Shown here piece by piece: positions 7,280 to 14,844 of a stretch of DNA of 19,801 bases. The translations under genes were made by a program, and so were the position numbers. The stretch comes from Deltaproteobacteria bacterium. Lineage in GTDB: Bacteria; Myxococcota_A; UBA9160. Numbering within the stretch: position 1 is the stretch's first letter; each line of letters begins with the position of its first letter. The DNA lies in the NCBI GenBank assembly GCA_003520425.1, contig DOUU01000504.1:1690-21490 (forward strand). Reading direction: 5' to 3'. A model generated the notes under the pieces. The model did no database searches and was not told the origin of the DNA. It saw nothing but the letters and a program-made list of their open reading frames with translations.

Positions 7280-7975
7280 GTGCGGGTCGCGGCGGGGACC
7301 AGCGGGTTCGCATACAAGGAGTGGAAGGGAGTCTTCTACCCCGCAGATCTCCCTAGCGCGCGGATGCTGCGTTTCTACGCGGGTCACTTCTCGACTGTCG
7401 AGATCAACCACACCTTCTACCGCCTGCCCCGGCCTGAGCTCCTCGAAGGCTGGGCGGAGGAGGTGCCTGCGGGCTTCTCATTTGCCCTGAAAGCACCTCG
7501 GCGGATCACGCACGTACAACGCCTTGCAGGGGTGGAGGACGCGCTCCGGGCCTTCGAGCGCGCAGCACAGGCCCTCGGCACAAAACGCGGTCCGACGCTC
7601 TACCAGCTCCCGCCGTACCTGCGCAAGGATGCGACCCGGCTGCGCGGGTTCCTGGAACTCCTCCCCGCGGGCGGTCGAGTCGCGTTCGAATTCCGGCACC
7701 CATCCTGGTTCGATGACGAGGTCTACGGGCTACTGCGCGAGCACGGCGCCGCGCTCTGTCTCGCAGAAGCCGACGACTTTGCAACTCCCATCGTGTCGAC
7801 TGCAGCATTCGGATATCTCCGTCTGCGTTGCCGTGAGTACAGCCAAGACGCCTTGCGTGCTTGGTCGGAGCGGCTGCGAGGGGCGGCGTGGACCGAGGCG
7901 TGGGTCTTCTTCAAGCACGACGATGCGGGAACGGCACCGCGCTTGGCGACGGAACTCGCGAGACTCGTCGCTTGA
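7280..7975 (+). CDS. DUF72 family TIM-barrel protein
   Basis: The 231-residue protein matches DUF72 (YecE-like) from end to end. It opens with VAAGTSGFAYKEWKGVFYP, then FSTVEINHTFYRLP, FALKAPRRITH, a central VAFEFRHPSWFDDEVYGLL, ALCLAEADD, and a closing WVFFKHDDAGTAPRLATEL. The family usually has about 240 residues and a TIM-barrel fold; its reaction is unknown. The start is GTG at 7280, where the conserved GTSGF block begins at residue 6, and a ribosome site GAGAGG stands about seven bases upstream. The length and intact motifs suggest a functional gene. It runs toward the leftward amidohydrolase gene with only 86 bases between stops. Confidence 0.93.
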   Translation: MRVAAGTSGFAYKEWKGVFYPADLPSARMLRFYAGHFSTVEINHTFYRLPRPELLEGWAEEVPAGFSFALKAPRRITHVQRLAGVEDALRAFERAAQALGTKRGPTLYQLPPYLRKDATRLRGFLELLPAGGRVAFEFRHPSWFDDEVYGLLREHGAALCLAEADDFATPIVSTAAFGYLRLRCREYSQDALRAWSERLRGAAWTEAWVFFKHDDAGTAPRLATELARLVA

Positions 7976-7988
7976 TCTACGACTCTTG

Positions 7989-8011
7989 GATCCGGCGAGC
8001 AAGCCCGGATC
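7989..8011. terminator. Hairpin between convergent genes
   Basis: GATCCGG (7989-7995) pairs with CCGGATC (8005-8011) around a 9-base loop. It sits between the stops of the DUF72 gene (7975) and the amidohydrolase gene (8062), where a shared terminator is expected. No T-run follows on either strand. Confidence 0.35.
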
Positions 8012-8061
8012 GATGTCGATCCGCTTCTGCGGGTGCGTCGTTCAGTCGGTATCCCGGCCAC

Positions 8062-9213
8062 TCACAGTTTTCGAAGCAGGAATGCAGCATTGTTGTGGAA
8101 GAGGCCCGGAGCATCGGCCGGGCGCGCCGCGAAGCGCCCTGGGGCCGCATAATCCTCGATCGGCCGCGCGGTTCCTTCGGAGTGGGGGTAGTCGCTGCAG
8201 CACATGAGCAGGTCACTTCCGCCGAGCATGCGCTCAAGGTTGAGCGGCAGCTCATAGGCGAATGAGGAGACACGCACGAGGCGCCGGAAGTAATCGCTCG
8301 GGCGCATCGAGAGCTTGCTCGTTTGCCCAGAGAGGCGCCGCACAAAATCCGTCCCGCCATCGAGCATCATGAGGAAAAGCGGTACCCACACCGCCGAGAG
8401 TTCGACAATCCCGATCCGCAGCTCCAAGTGACGCTCGAGCACACCATTCAGAATCAGATCGGTGAGGGCAAGCGCCGCCGGTACGTAGAGGAAGACAGTG
8501 TCGACCACGGAGACGCCGAGCTCATTTCGGTCTTTGTACCACGCTTCGTCAAAGACCTTGGGCTGGTCGGCGACGTGGAAGCAGGGCGTGATGCCATGGT
8601 GTACGAAGGCAGCCCACGCGCGGTCGAGATCCGGGTGTGAGAGAGGCTTGCCGTCCACCAGTGCGGGAGCGATCATGGCAGCCCGCACTCCGGCCGCCGA
8701 GAGACGCGCGAGTTGTGCCTCGAGCCAGGGCAGGTCCCGCAGCGTCAGGTGGGCCACAGGGTGCAGCCGCCCCTTTCCCTCGACAATCACTGCTTCGCAC
8801 CAGCGATTCCAGGCCGCCATATTGGCGCGCAGCGCAGCAAGCTCGCGGCTCAGCGTCCGCTCCCAGATGAGACCATAATTCGGGAAGACGATGGCCTCGT
8901 CGACTCCAAGCGCTGCGAGCCTCTCTGCCCGCGCTGCCGGATCCCAGTAGTCCCGGGGCAGGGTCTCGTCATAGCGCACAAGGGGCGGCAGGCCCTCGCG
9001 CTCGCGTCGGCGGCGCTCGCCGATCGCATCTGTTTCGCCAGGGGTCTGTACGTCGGCAACCGCGAGCACGTGCTCGCGCCACACGACTCGCACGTGGCCG
9101 AGCGGATCGTCGGCAAAGCGAATGGCCTCGTGCCGCATTGCGGGGTCAATATGCTCTTCCCACAGTCCCCGGTATTCGTACAGGTGCTGGTCACTGTCGA
9201 TCACCGTGTTCAT
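8062..9213 (-). CDS. Amidohydrolase family metal-dependent hydrolase
   Basis: The 383-residue protein starts at 9213, where GGGAGG stands six bases before the ATG and the next residues are the conserved VIDSDQHLYE. The frame is open for another 112 codons upstream, but without recognisable sequence. It belongs to the amidohydrolase 2 (TIM-barrel, ACMSD-like) group. Candidate metal ligands are Asp6, Asp8 and His10 in DSDQH (replacing the common DxHxH), His213 in CFHVAD, and Asp341 in SDYPHSEG. It closes with LFHNNAAFLLRKL, typical of the family. Such enzymes cleave or decarboxylate small aromatic or cyclic compounds; the substrate is unknown. Because the middle ligand of the usual motif is Gln-flanked, a mononuclear zinc site is more likely than a binuclear one. 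It is separated by 443 bases from the upstream leftward gene. Confidence 0.9.
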   Translation of the reverse strand: MNTVIDSDQHLYEYRGLWEEHIDPAMRHEAIRFADDPLGHVRVVWREHVLAVADVQTPGETDAIGERRRREREGLPPLVRYDETLPRDYWDPAARAERLAALGVDEAIVFPNYGLIWERTLSRELAALRANMAAWNRWCEAVIVEGKGRLHPVAHLTLRDLPWLEAQLARLSAAGVRAAMIAPALVDGKPLSHPDLDRAWAAFVHHGITPCFHVADQPKVFDEAWYKDRNELGVSVVDTVFLYVPAALALTDLILNGVLERHLELRIGIVELSAVWVPLFLMMLDGGTDFVRRLSGQTSKLSMRPSDYFRRLVRVSSFAYELPLNLERMLGGSDLLMCCSDYPHSEGTARPIEDYAAPGRFAARPADAPGLFHNNAAFLLRKL

Positions 9214-9656
9214 GGCAACCTCCCGCAATGGGTATGGGTCAGTCTGCACCATTGGAGGAAGGAATGGGAGGCCCGCTCTAGCCATGCGAATCGCTCGCTT
9301 CGGGCATACGGTCTGGGTGGCCGCAGGGGTTCGTCCGGGCCTTCGAGCGCTCCGGCAAACAGGGTCAGGACCGGCGGGAGGGGAGCTCTCGTCTCGCTGC
9401 GGGCATGCCGTGAAGCCCATGTGGAGGGGAGATCGTCGGTCCCTTCGCCTCCCTGGCGTACGCAAAGCGGACTCAAGCGAATTCAGCTGTGCGACGTGGA
9501 GATCCCAGCCCCGCGGCTTCCAGTGAACGATGCCGCTGGCCGCTCTCAAGCTCTTGGGGAATCGCGGGCCGTGTCGATGGACCCGGCGATTCCCAGGCCG
9601 TGCCCGGACCGGCCAATCGCGGTCGCGAGCGGTGAGGACCGTCGAGGGCGAGGTGG
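9214..9656. other. Intergenic gap of 443 bases
   Basis: This region lies upstream of the amidohydrolase gene and should hold its promoter, though I cannot point to clear boxes. Several open frames cross it on both strands without any domain-like sequence. I see no repeat or RNA gene in it. Confidence 0.45.
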
Positions 9657-10283
9657 TTACTTGGCAGCGCCCGCCGCGAGTTTCTCGAAGAAGCTCGGGA
9701 TGTCCCTTCGCAACACATATCGCAAGTGAAACTCTCCAGGGAGCGCGACCCCGTCAGGGTCTTCGATGTAACGCGTCTCCGCGACAGGCACGTACCTGTC
9801 GAGCATGCGATTCACCCCGATATTCCGCGTGCGCGTTTGATGGATCAATCGCTCCATGGGCGTCAAATCGAAGTAGGCCTTGATCCGATGCGGATACAGG
9901 GCTGTCGACAAACCTGATGCGCGAAGACGTGGATCTGTGATGTGCCAGTGAGAGTAGTTGATCTCTAGCGTATATCGGTTTAGCAGCGTGTATCCCGCAA
10001 AGGCACCGTCCACAGTGATTGCGAGGGCCAGGCTTTGTTGATCCGGAGCGCCCGTACGCACACCACGAAGAATGCGTTGGCGAGTGTCCTCCGGGGTTCC
10101 AAGACGCGTCCGATCGATGCCGAGCGAGTCAAGATGCTGGTCCCCGCTCGTGTACCAGTAGGCCACGATGTCTTCGACGTCTTCGGGGCCGAGGTCACGT
10201 AGCGCAGCTACGCCGACGCGCGTCTTCGCAGATCCATGCAAAGAACGGGGCTGCTCTCTGGGCTGCGAAATCGTTACCTTCAT
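9657..10283 (-). CDS. GNAT-like N-acetyltransferase
   Basis: The 208-residue protein has a central part that looks like the GNAT acetyltransferase fold. A strand pair is LALAITVDGAFAGYTLLNRY, then NYSHWHITDPRLRASGLSTA, then MERLIHQTRTRNIGVNRMLD. In usual GNAT proteins the acetyl-CoA loop reads Q/RxxGxG/A; here it is RLRASGLST (residues 119-127), a relaxed version, and the RNIGVNRMLDRY block matches the typical end of the domain (N..a..m..r). The N-terminal 30 residues are charged and may not be part of the fold. The ribosome site upstream of the ATG is weak. It lies 52 bases after the methyltransferase gene on the same strand, so it is probably the last gene of that operon. The acceptor substrate is unknown. 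Confidence 0.65.
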   Translation of the reverse strand: MKVTISQPREQPRSLHGSAKTRVGVAALRDLGPEDVEDIVAYWYTSGDQHLDSLGIDRTRLGTPEDTRQRILRGVRTGAPDQQSLALAITVDGAFAGYTLLNRYTLEINYSHWHITDPRLRASGLSTALYPHRIKAYFDLTPMERLIHQTRTRNIGVNRMLDRYVPVAETRYIEDPDGVALPGEFHLRYVLRRDIPSFFEKLAAGAAK

Positions 10284-10335
10284 TCACCAGACGATACAGT
10301 GAAAGGAACGGCGGGGATAGCAACGGGGGATGAAT

Positions 10336-11037
10336 CTACCCTTCGGTGATCTCATGTCGAAGCTCGTGGGGTTTCACCGCGGAGAGAATCTCGGTGGGGA
10401 ACGTGAGCTGACGGATGAGCTCATGCGTGACATCCTGAAATCCTGCGGATTCGAGATAAGGCCTGAGGCTGACTCCTCGACAGCCGCCGAGCCAGGCCGG
10501 ATTGAGTCGGTACAGCAGCTCCCATCCTCTTTCGTACCAGTGAGCCGCCCGCGTCATGTTTGCGATCACAAGGCGACCGCCCGGACGCAATACGCGCATG
10601 AACTCGCCAAGTACCGCGGGGAAGTCCTCCTCTGGAAGGAGATCGAAGAGATAGTTGTTGAGGAGCACGTCGAATGTGTGAGCCGGGTAGTCGAGCTTGT
10701 GGGCGTCTCCGAGCTCAAGCCGGTAGGTGTGGACCCCGGAGCGCTCAGCCCTCCTTCGCGCGCGGAGCAGCATTTCCTGCGTGAGGTCGATACCGTCGTT
10801 GCGCCCGTGCGGGTTGGCAGCAAGGATCTGTGCGAATGCGAGACCCGTGCCAACTGCAACCTCGAGCACCGATTCCCCATCCTGGATCCGAGCGAGCTCG
10901 AGACAGCGACTCCGTGCCTTCGATTCTGTAAGCCGCGCCCAGAGATCATAGACCGGTGCGATCGAGCGGTAGACCTCTCGAACACGACCGCGATCGAGGC
11001 GAGCGTCCAGGCTCCTTTGGCTTGGTGAAGGAGTCAT
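10336..11037 (-). CDS. Class I SAM-dependent methyltransferase, UbiE-like
   Basis: The 233-residue protein has the standard Rossmann methyltransferase motifs: VLEVAVGTGLAFAQIL (motif I, residues 57-72), the acidic DLTQEML (84-90), LDYPAHTFDVLLNNYLFDLL (115-134) and VLRPGGRLVIANM. The N-terminal VREVYRSIAPVYDLWARLT is typical of UbiE/COQ5-related enzymes. I chose the ATG at 11037 because it overlaps the stop of the arsenate reductase as ATGA, a common sign of translational coupling; an earlier ATG at 11070 would add eleven unconserved residues. Only two Cys are present (45 and 186), so it lacks the usual cysteine set of known ArsM arsenite methyltransferases. Its coupling to arsC nevertheless makes an arsenic substrate worth testing. 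Methylation of a quinone or small molecule is the default. Confidence 0.88.
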   Translation of the reverse strand: MTPSPSQRSLDARLDRGRVREVYRSIAPVYDLWARLTESKARSRCLELARIQDGESVLEVAVGTGLAFAQILAANPHGRNDGIDLTQEMLLRARRRAERSGVHTYRLELGDAHKLDYPAHTFDVLLNNYLFDLLPEEDFPAVLGEFMRVLRPGGRLVIANMTRAAHWYERGWELLYRLNPAWLGGCRGVSLRPYLESAGFQDVTHELIRQLTFPTEILSAVKPHELRHEITEG

Positions 11038-11459
11038 CTTCGGACTCGCGTTCCTCTGCCCCGCGCCCATCCCCTCGATTCTATGAGGTGCTCGACGCGC
11101 TTCAAAATCTCGTCTCGAATCTGGCGCACTGCCTCGATTGGCTTGCCCTTCGGGTCTTCAAGCAGCCAATCCTCCCGCTGGACGCGAGGGAGGGCCGGGC
11201 ACTCCTCGCCACAACCCATGGTCACGAGCAGCGTCGCTCTCCGCGCGAGCGCGTCGCTGAGCAGCTGAGGTTTTGCCTGGGAGAGATCGACGCTCACCTC
11301 GCTCATGGCTGCAACCACTTCGGGGTGGACATGCGCTCCGGGTCGCGTTCCCGCGGACAGGGCCGTCGCCTTTGCTGGATCGGCCAGCCTGTTGAACCAA
11401 GCCGCAGCGATCTGGGAGCGACCAGCGCTGTGAACGCAGGCGAAGATCACGGTGTCCAT
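11034..11459 (-). CDS. arsC: Arsenate reductase, low-molecular-weight phosphatase type
   Basis: The 141-residue protein carries the catalytic CX5R loop CVHSAGRSQIAAAWFN, with nucleophile Cys8 and Arg14. It has a downstream pair in VTMGCGEECP (Cys83 and Cys87), and the acid loop LEDPKGKP (Asp102, Pro103) after REDWLL. This matches the thioredoxin- or mycothiol-type ArsC family, which reduces arsenate to arsenite in the cytosol. The length is typical. The second Cys of the Staphylococcus P-loop is absent (CVHSAGRS), as in actinobacterial-type forms, so the redox relay probably uses Cys8 with 83 or 87. The start has a run of six G just upstream. It overlaps the methyltransferase by ATGA and follows the oxidoreductase by 42 bases. 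No arsR, acr3 or arsB gene is in the window, so arsenite export must be encoded elsewhere. Confidence 0.9.
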   Translation of the reverse strand: MDTVIFACVHSAGRSQIAAAWFNRLADPAKATALSAGTRPGAHVHPEVVAAMSEVSVDLSQAKPQLLSDALARRATLLVTMGCGEECPALPRVQREDWLLEDPKGKPIEAVRQIRDEILKRVEHLIESRGWARGRGTRVRR

Positions 11460-11501
11460 CAGCCCCCCGCGGGTCCCTGCCGAGCGATTTGCGAGGCGAG
11501 A

Positions 11502-12344
11502 TCAGCCGAACGCAATCGCTGCGAGTCGATGCAAACTATCCACGGCGTCGCGGGAGCGGGTCCAGGCCGTCACGATGATGCGGTCGACCCCGGCCTCTTC
11601 CCAGTCAGAGAGGTCCCTGGCAGACGATATTCGACCGCCGGTCGTGACTGCAAACGGTTTCTCGTTCCGGCCGTACTTTGCACGCAGCTCCCGGATCCTG
11701 GCGAGTGGTGCCTTGATTGATTCGGGCGTATGAAACAAGCCCAGCCATCCATCGCCATGGCGCGCCGCACGGTCGAGTGCGTTCGAACTCTCGCCGGCGA
11801 TGTGGATCGGGGGCCAGGGTCTCTGCACTGTCTTCGGCTCAAAGGCAACGGGCCCGAAATCGAAAAACTCGCCGTGGTGCTCGATCACAGGTTCTACCCA
11901 AAGCCGCTTGCAGACCGCTAGGGCCTCGTCGAGGCGTCTACCGCGGGTTCTTGGATCTAGACCCGCGGCCGTCCACTCTTCGCGCAGCCAACCCGCACCA
12001 ATGCCAATCTCAGCCCTCCCGCCCGATACGACGTCCAGTGTCTGGATCGCGCGAGCCGCGGCAAATGGATGGCGGAGCCCGAGCAGGTACACGCTGGTTC
12101 CGAGGCGGATACGCTCGGTCTTGCCCGCAAGAAACGAGAGCCAAGCGAAGACATCGAAAACAGGCGTTGTGGGGGGCACGGGCGGGTGCGGCTCGCCTGG
12201 ATGAGGAGAGCCCGACATTGCAAGCGGAAAAACCAGGTGCTCGGGCATCCAGATGGATTCGAACCCAAGCCGCTCGGCTTCGAGCGTCACTGGAAGGTGA
12301 TAGGCGGGGTTGAGCGCCCCGAGCGCGACTCCGAGCTTCAGCAC
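11502..12344 (-). CDS. LLM-class flavin/F420-dependent oxidoreductase
   Basis: The 280-residue protein starts at a GTG (12344) with GAGG about nine bases upstream. The frame remains open upstream for another 43 codons, but those residues are unconserved. It opens with LKLGVALGALNPAYH, then LEAERLGFESIWMPEHLVFP, TERIRLGTSVYLLGLRHPF, LDVVSGGRAEIGIGAGW, and PIHIAGESSNALDRAARHGD. This order and spacing are those of the bacterial luciferase-like monooxygenase superfamily, F420-using branch (TIGR03619-like), which in other bacteria acts on diverse small molecules. The cofactor is probably F420 or FMN; I cannot separate them from sequence. Length is normal (about 280-300). It heads the leftward group with arsC, the methyltransferase and the GNAT-like protein. 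Its substrate is unknown. Confidence 0.9.
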   Translation of the reverse strand: MLKLGVALGALNPAYHLPVTLEAERLGFESIWMPEHLVFPLAMSGSPHPGEPHPPVPPTTPVFDVFAWLSFLAGKTERIRLGTSVYLLGLRHPFAAARAIQTLDVVSGGRAEIGIGAGWLREEWTAAGLDPRTRGRRLDEALAVCKRLWVEPVIEHHGEFFDFGPVAFEPKTVQRPWPPIHIAGESSNALDRAARHGDGWLGLFHTPESIKAPLARIRELRAKYGRNEKPFAVTTGGRISSARDLSDWEEAGVDRIIVTAWTRSRDAVDSLHRLAAIAFG

Positions 12345-12753
12345 TCGTCTGCCTCGATAGAGCCTTCGTTTCCGGAGCCGGTATCGCACAAGGAGTGGGC
12401 TTGCGGCGGCGGAGTCGGGAACATGGCGAAGAGTCCGAGGAAGCGACGCGCCGCGAGGGGCAAGGGGCAGCAAGCTCCAGCGATGACGTCCGTGCCATCC
12501 CGAACGCGCAATCGAGCAAGCAGTCCTAAGCGGACCTGGAGAGTATCAGGCATCCGCATTGGCTCCTTCGTCCGATCGTGAGCGACGCAGCCGGCTCGGG
12601 AGCCTTCCAGGGCGGATCATGCGAGCGGTCGAAGGATACCCTCCGACCCGAGATTTCTCCGGGAAGCCATGCCGGTTGCCAGCGCAACCCAGGGCCATCG
12701 TGCCGAACATCGATCCCCACCATGCAGGCATGCAGGCCGGAAACGAGGGTCTC
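12345..12753. other. Intergenic gap of 409 bases
   Basis: It lies between two leftward genes and should contain the promoter of the oxidoreductase-arsC operon. I see no gene with a recognisable domain. It contains an 8-base tandem repeat, CATGCAGG twice at 12721-12736. Its right end contains the terminator-like hairpin at 12745-12761. Confidence 0.45.
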
Positions 12754-12761
12754 TCACCCTC
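12745..12761 (-). terminator. Small hairpin at the end of the GNAT gene
   Basis: GAGGGT (12745-12750) pairs with ACCCTC (12756-12761) around five bases. On the minus strand the hairpin starts inside the last codons of the GNAT gene ending at 12754, and it is followed by CGTTT. It is a weak terminator candidate. Confidence 0.35.
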
Positions 12762-13401
12762 CTCCGGCGGGGCGCCGCATGAGCGTGATCTTAGGCCCAT
12801 CGGGCACGGAAATCTCCCGCATCACCCGGAACCCGTTGCGCTGATAGAAGGGCACGTTGCGCTCGTTCGACGACTCGAGATAGGCGGGCATCCTCTCCCC
12901 ATCGCATTTGGCAAGGACGGGAGCAAGGAGCGAAGCGCCAATCCCGCGGCCTTGGTGGGCTGGGTCCGTCCCGATGGCAAACAGGTAGTAGTGTGGCTCT
13001 CGAGGGTGGTACCGTTCCACAGCATTGAGCAGCGCAAGCCCGCGCAAACAATGGATGCGGAAAATCCGCACAAAGGCGGGAGCAAAACGGATCATCTGCA
13101 GGATTTCCACCTTCCAATGGCCAGGTGGATCCCAGACTGCAGCCCCAGTGAACGCGGCGGTGGTGAAGAAGGAACCGTGCCTTCCATGCAGGCCCCCGAG
13201 TGCATGCATCCAGAAGCCGGGCAGGCGCGCTGCACGTTGGCGGGCGTCGGGAAGCAGCCAGGACATCACAGGATCATCTTGGAAGGCGCGGGCGAGGGTC
13301 GCACTGATCAGCGGCAAATCGGAGACAGGGTCGGCACGGCGGACGTCGTGTGCCGATCGAAAACCTTGACTCAGGGGCTCGGCCCGCACGAGGTAAGCCA
13401 T
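12754..13401 (-). CDS. GNAT family N-acetyltransferase
   Basis: The 215-residue protein has a clear GNAT acetyl-CoA site: YYLFAIGTDPAHQGRGIGAS, with the Q-G-R-G-I-G loop at residues 150-155, followed by AYLESSNERNVPFYQRNGF, the usual closing strand and helix. An N-terminal half of about 130 residues (DLPLISATLARAFQDDPVMS) is longer than a minimal GNAT domain, as in several environmental family members. The acceptor is unknown: it could be an amine-bearing antibiotic, a polyamine or a protein. It has only a weak ribosome site. It lies downstream of the DUF3303 gene by 80 bases on the same strand, so the two could share a transcript. Confidence 0.9.
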   Translation of the reverse strand: MAYLVRAEPLSQGFRSAHDVRRADPVSDLPLISATLARAFQDDPVMSWLLPDARQRAARLPGFWMHALGGLHGRHGSFFTTAAFTGAAVWDPPGHWKVEILQMIRFAPAFVRIFRIHCLRGLALLNAVERYHPREPHYYLFAIGTDPAHQGRGIGASLLAPVLAKCDGERMPAYLESSNERNVPFYQRNGFRVMREISVPDGPKITLMRRPAGGG

Positions 13402-13481
13402 AGCACACGCGGAACCCGATCCTCCCCGATATCGGCCGGTGTCCCGTGACCTTGCCCACGAGGCTTTCGGTCGCCGGCCAA

Positions 13482-13763
13482 TTATGAGTCTGAAGAAGCG
13501 AAGGCGAATGCCTCGGCCGTGGCTTTCCTGGAGACCACGGGGACGATCTCGAAGTCAATGAGATCGGACGTCTCCGCGACCCACCGCTGAAGCAGGGTGA
13601 CGTCGCTGCATTCCATCACCTGGAAGCATCGGCGAAGGTCTGCCTCGACCCAGCTGCTCACAAAGGCAAGGCCGTCCGGCAAGAGTCGACCCTTCTCGCG
13701 GAACCGCCGGTAGACCGATTTGGCATCCTGGTTTCGAAATCTCTCGATCACCATGAACTGCAT
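13482..13763 (-). CDS. DUF3303 family protein
   Basis: The 93-residue protein is a good match to DUF3303 by eye: MQFMVIERFRNQDAKSVYRR at the start, then FREKGRLLPDGLAFVSSWVE, LRRCFQVMECSDVTLLQRWV, and DLIDFEIVPVVSRKATAEAF. The family is one of small cytosolic proteins with a ferredoxin-like or dimeric alpha/beta-barrel look, function unknown. The start is ATG at 13763 with GAGG seven bases upstream. The protein is full length for the family, with about ten extra residues at its C-terminus. It is divergent from the ECF sigma gene, with 508 bases between the starts. Confidence 0.9.
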   Translation of the reverse strand: MQFMVIERFRNQDAKSVYRRFREKGRLLPDGLAFVSSWVEADLRRCFQVMECSDVTLLQRWVAETSDLIDFEIVPVVSRKATAEAFAFASSDS

Positions 13764-14271
13764 AACAGGGCCTCAATCTCCAGGCCGAGATTTCGTACCG
13801 GGAAGGCCACCAGCCCTCAGAGACCGTCTGGAAAATCGCTCTCGGATGCCGTGGTCTGGCGCCAACGATCTCTCCTGCATGGGTTCTGCGAGCGCCGCTG
13901 AGCCGTGGCGGACGAAGATCCGGTGTCACTTTGCCACATATCACCCGGAACGGGTGAGCGGGGCTTGCATTCGTTGCCGATGCCGCTGTGGCTCATTCGG
14001 GCTCACCGTCGAGCCCTTGGGAGGGATTGGGGGGCGATCGCAATACGAGCAGGCTGCGAGATACGGCCCCCGAAGGGCGTCCGGCCCCCGTCACAGGGGT
14101 TGAGCGCCCCCCGCCCCATGACTGCAGCTCCCGGGGAGAGGGAGGCTGTTCCTTGGGACTTGAGTGGCCGTTACCCATCACGTCTTCCCGCTGTGCGATA
14201 GGATCTGTCCTAGTGGAAAACCCTAGGCGTATCCGAATCGTATTTTCCCGCGTAAGAACGGTGAAGGGGGG
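13764..14271. other. Divergent intergenic region, 508 bases
   Basis: This lies between the leftward DUF3303 gene and the rightward sigma gene. Several open frames cross it without recognisable domains. The base pattern is GC-rich with short C and G runs. The right end carries an ECF-type promoter candidate (14215-14242). I see no repeat family or RNA gene. Confidence 0.4.
14215..14242 (+). promoter_or_regulatory. Candidate ECF-type promoter for the sigma-antisigma pair
   Basis: GGAAAACCC (14215-14223) followed by 15 bases and CGTA (14239-14242) resembles the GGAAC-like -35 and CGT-like -10 boxes of ECF sigma factors. It ends 29 bases before the sigma gene's ATG. Such promoters are often autoregulated by the sigma factor they precede. 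The match is by eye and not exact. Confidence 0.35.
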
Positions 14272-14844
14272 ATGAACCCCGACCGCGCAGCGCGCTGGTC
14301 GGAGTGGATGGGAGCCGCGCAAGGCGGAGATGGGCGGGCATATGAGGCTCTCCTCCGCGAAATCCTTCCCCATGTGCGCGATTTCATCCGGATCTACATT
14401 CCCGATGAAGCGAGTGCCGAGGATGTTGCGAAGACCGTGCTGCTTTCGGTTCACCGGGCTCGTCACAGCTACCGACGAGAGCAGCAATTCGAACCGTGGC
14501 TATACGCGATCGTCCGTAAGGCAGTCTTCGACTTTCGTCGCGGCCGTGGACGCCGCACTGGACCCGAAGGCCCGCAGCCGGGTGAGAAGGTCGGTGCCGA
14601 GATCGATCCTGCGTCCGACAGACCGGTTGAAATTCCTGAGCAGAAGAAGCGCACCTTCTTGCCCAAGCCACGGGGACTCACTTCAGTCCGAAGGACCGGG
14701 GGCGCGGAAGGCGTGCGAGTTTCGGCTGGAAGGTCTTGCGTGAATGGAAGGCGCGCGTCACGCACGGCGTCGAGCGGGGCAGTAGAGGTGGGCGTCGAAC
14801 CGGCGTGCCGCGAACCGCTCGGCTGCCTGGGGGGGGCGTCATGA
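14272..14844 (+). CDS. ECF-type RNA polymerase sigma factor, region 4 apparently frame-scrambled
   Basis: The 190-residue frame opens with a good region 2: GDGRAYEALLREILPHVRDF, EASAEDVAKTVLLSVHRARH, then FEPWLYAIVRKAVFDFRRGR (residues 73-92). Region 2 binds core polymerase and the -10 box. Region 4, the -35 reader, is not intact in this frame. A region 4.1-like segment, KACEFRLEGLA, instead lies in the next frame at 14708-14740 and ends in a stop. A degenerate region 4.2-like stretch, ASRTASSGAVEVGVEPACRE (residues 162-181), is back in the original frame. This suggests at least two compensating small indels, either real decay or assembly errors. Total length is normal for the family. The stop overlaps the anti-sigma ATG as ATGA, so coupling survives. 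Function of this copy is doubtful. Confidence 0.75.
   Translation: MNPDRAARWSEWMGAAQGGDGRAYEALLREILPHVRDFIRIYIPDEASAEDVAKTVLLSVHRARHSYRREQQFEPWLYAIVRKAVFDFRRGRGRRTGPEGPQPGEKVGAEIDPASDRPVEIPEQKKRTFLPKPRGLTSVRRTGGAEGVRVSAGRSCVNGRRASRTASSGAVEVGVEPACREPLGCLGGAS

Noticed and set aside
8062..9549. A longer amidohydrolase frame starting at 9549
   Set aside because: The added 112 residues have no recognisable sequence, while the internal ATG at 9213 has a strong ribosome site and begins right at the conserved metal motif.
13434..13479. GGCCGG and CCGGCC arms as a terminator
   Set aside because: The loop is 34 bases and the arms are only six bases, so the match is likely chance in GC-rich DNA.
12306..14110. 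Exact 15-base repeat GGGGTTGAGCGCCCC at 12306-12320 and 14096-14110
   Set aside because: One copy is inside the oxidoreductase coding sequence and the other in an intergenic region. Only two copies are seen, and their GC-rich makeup makes chance likely.
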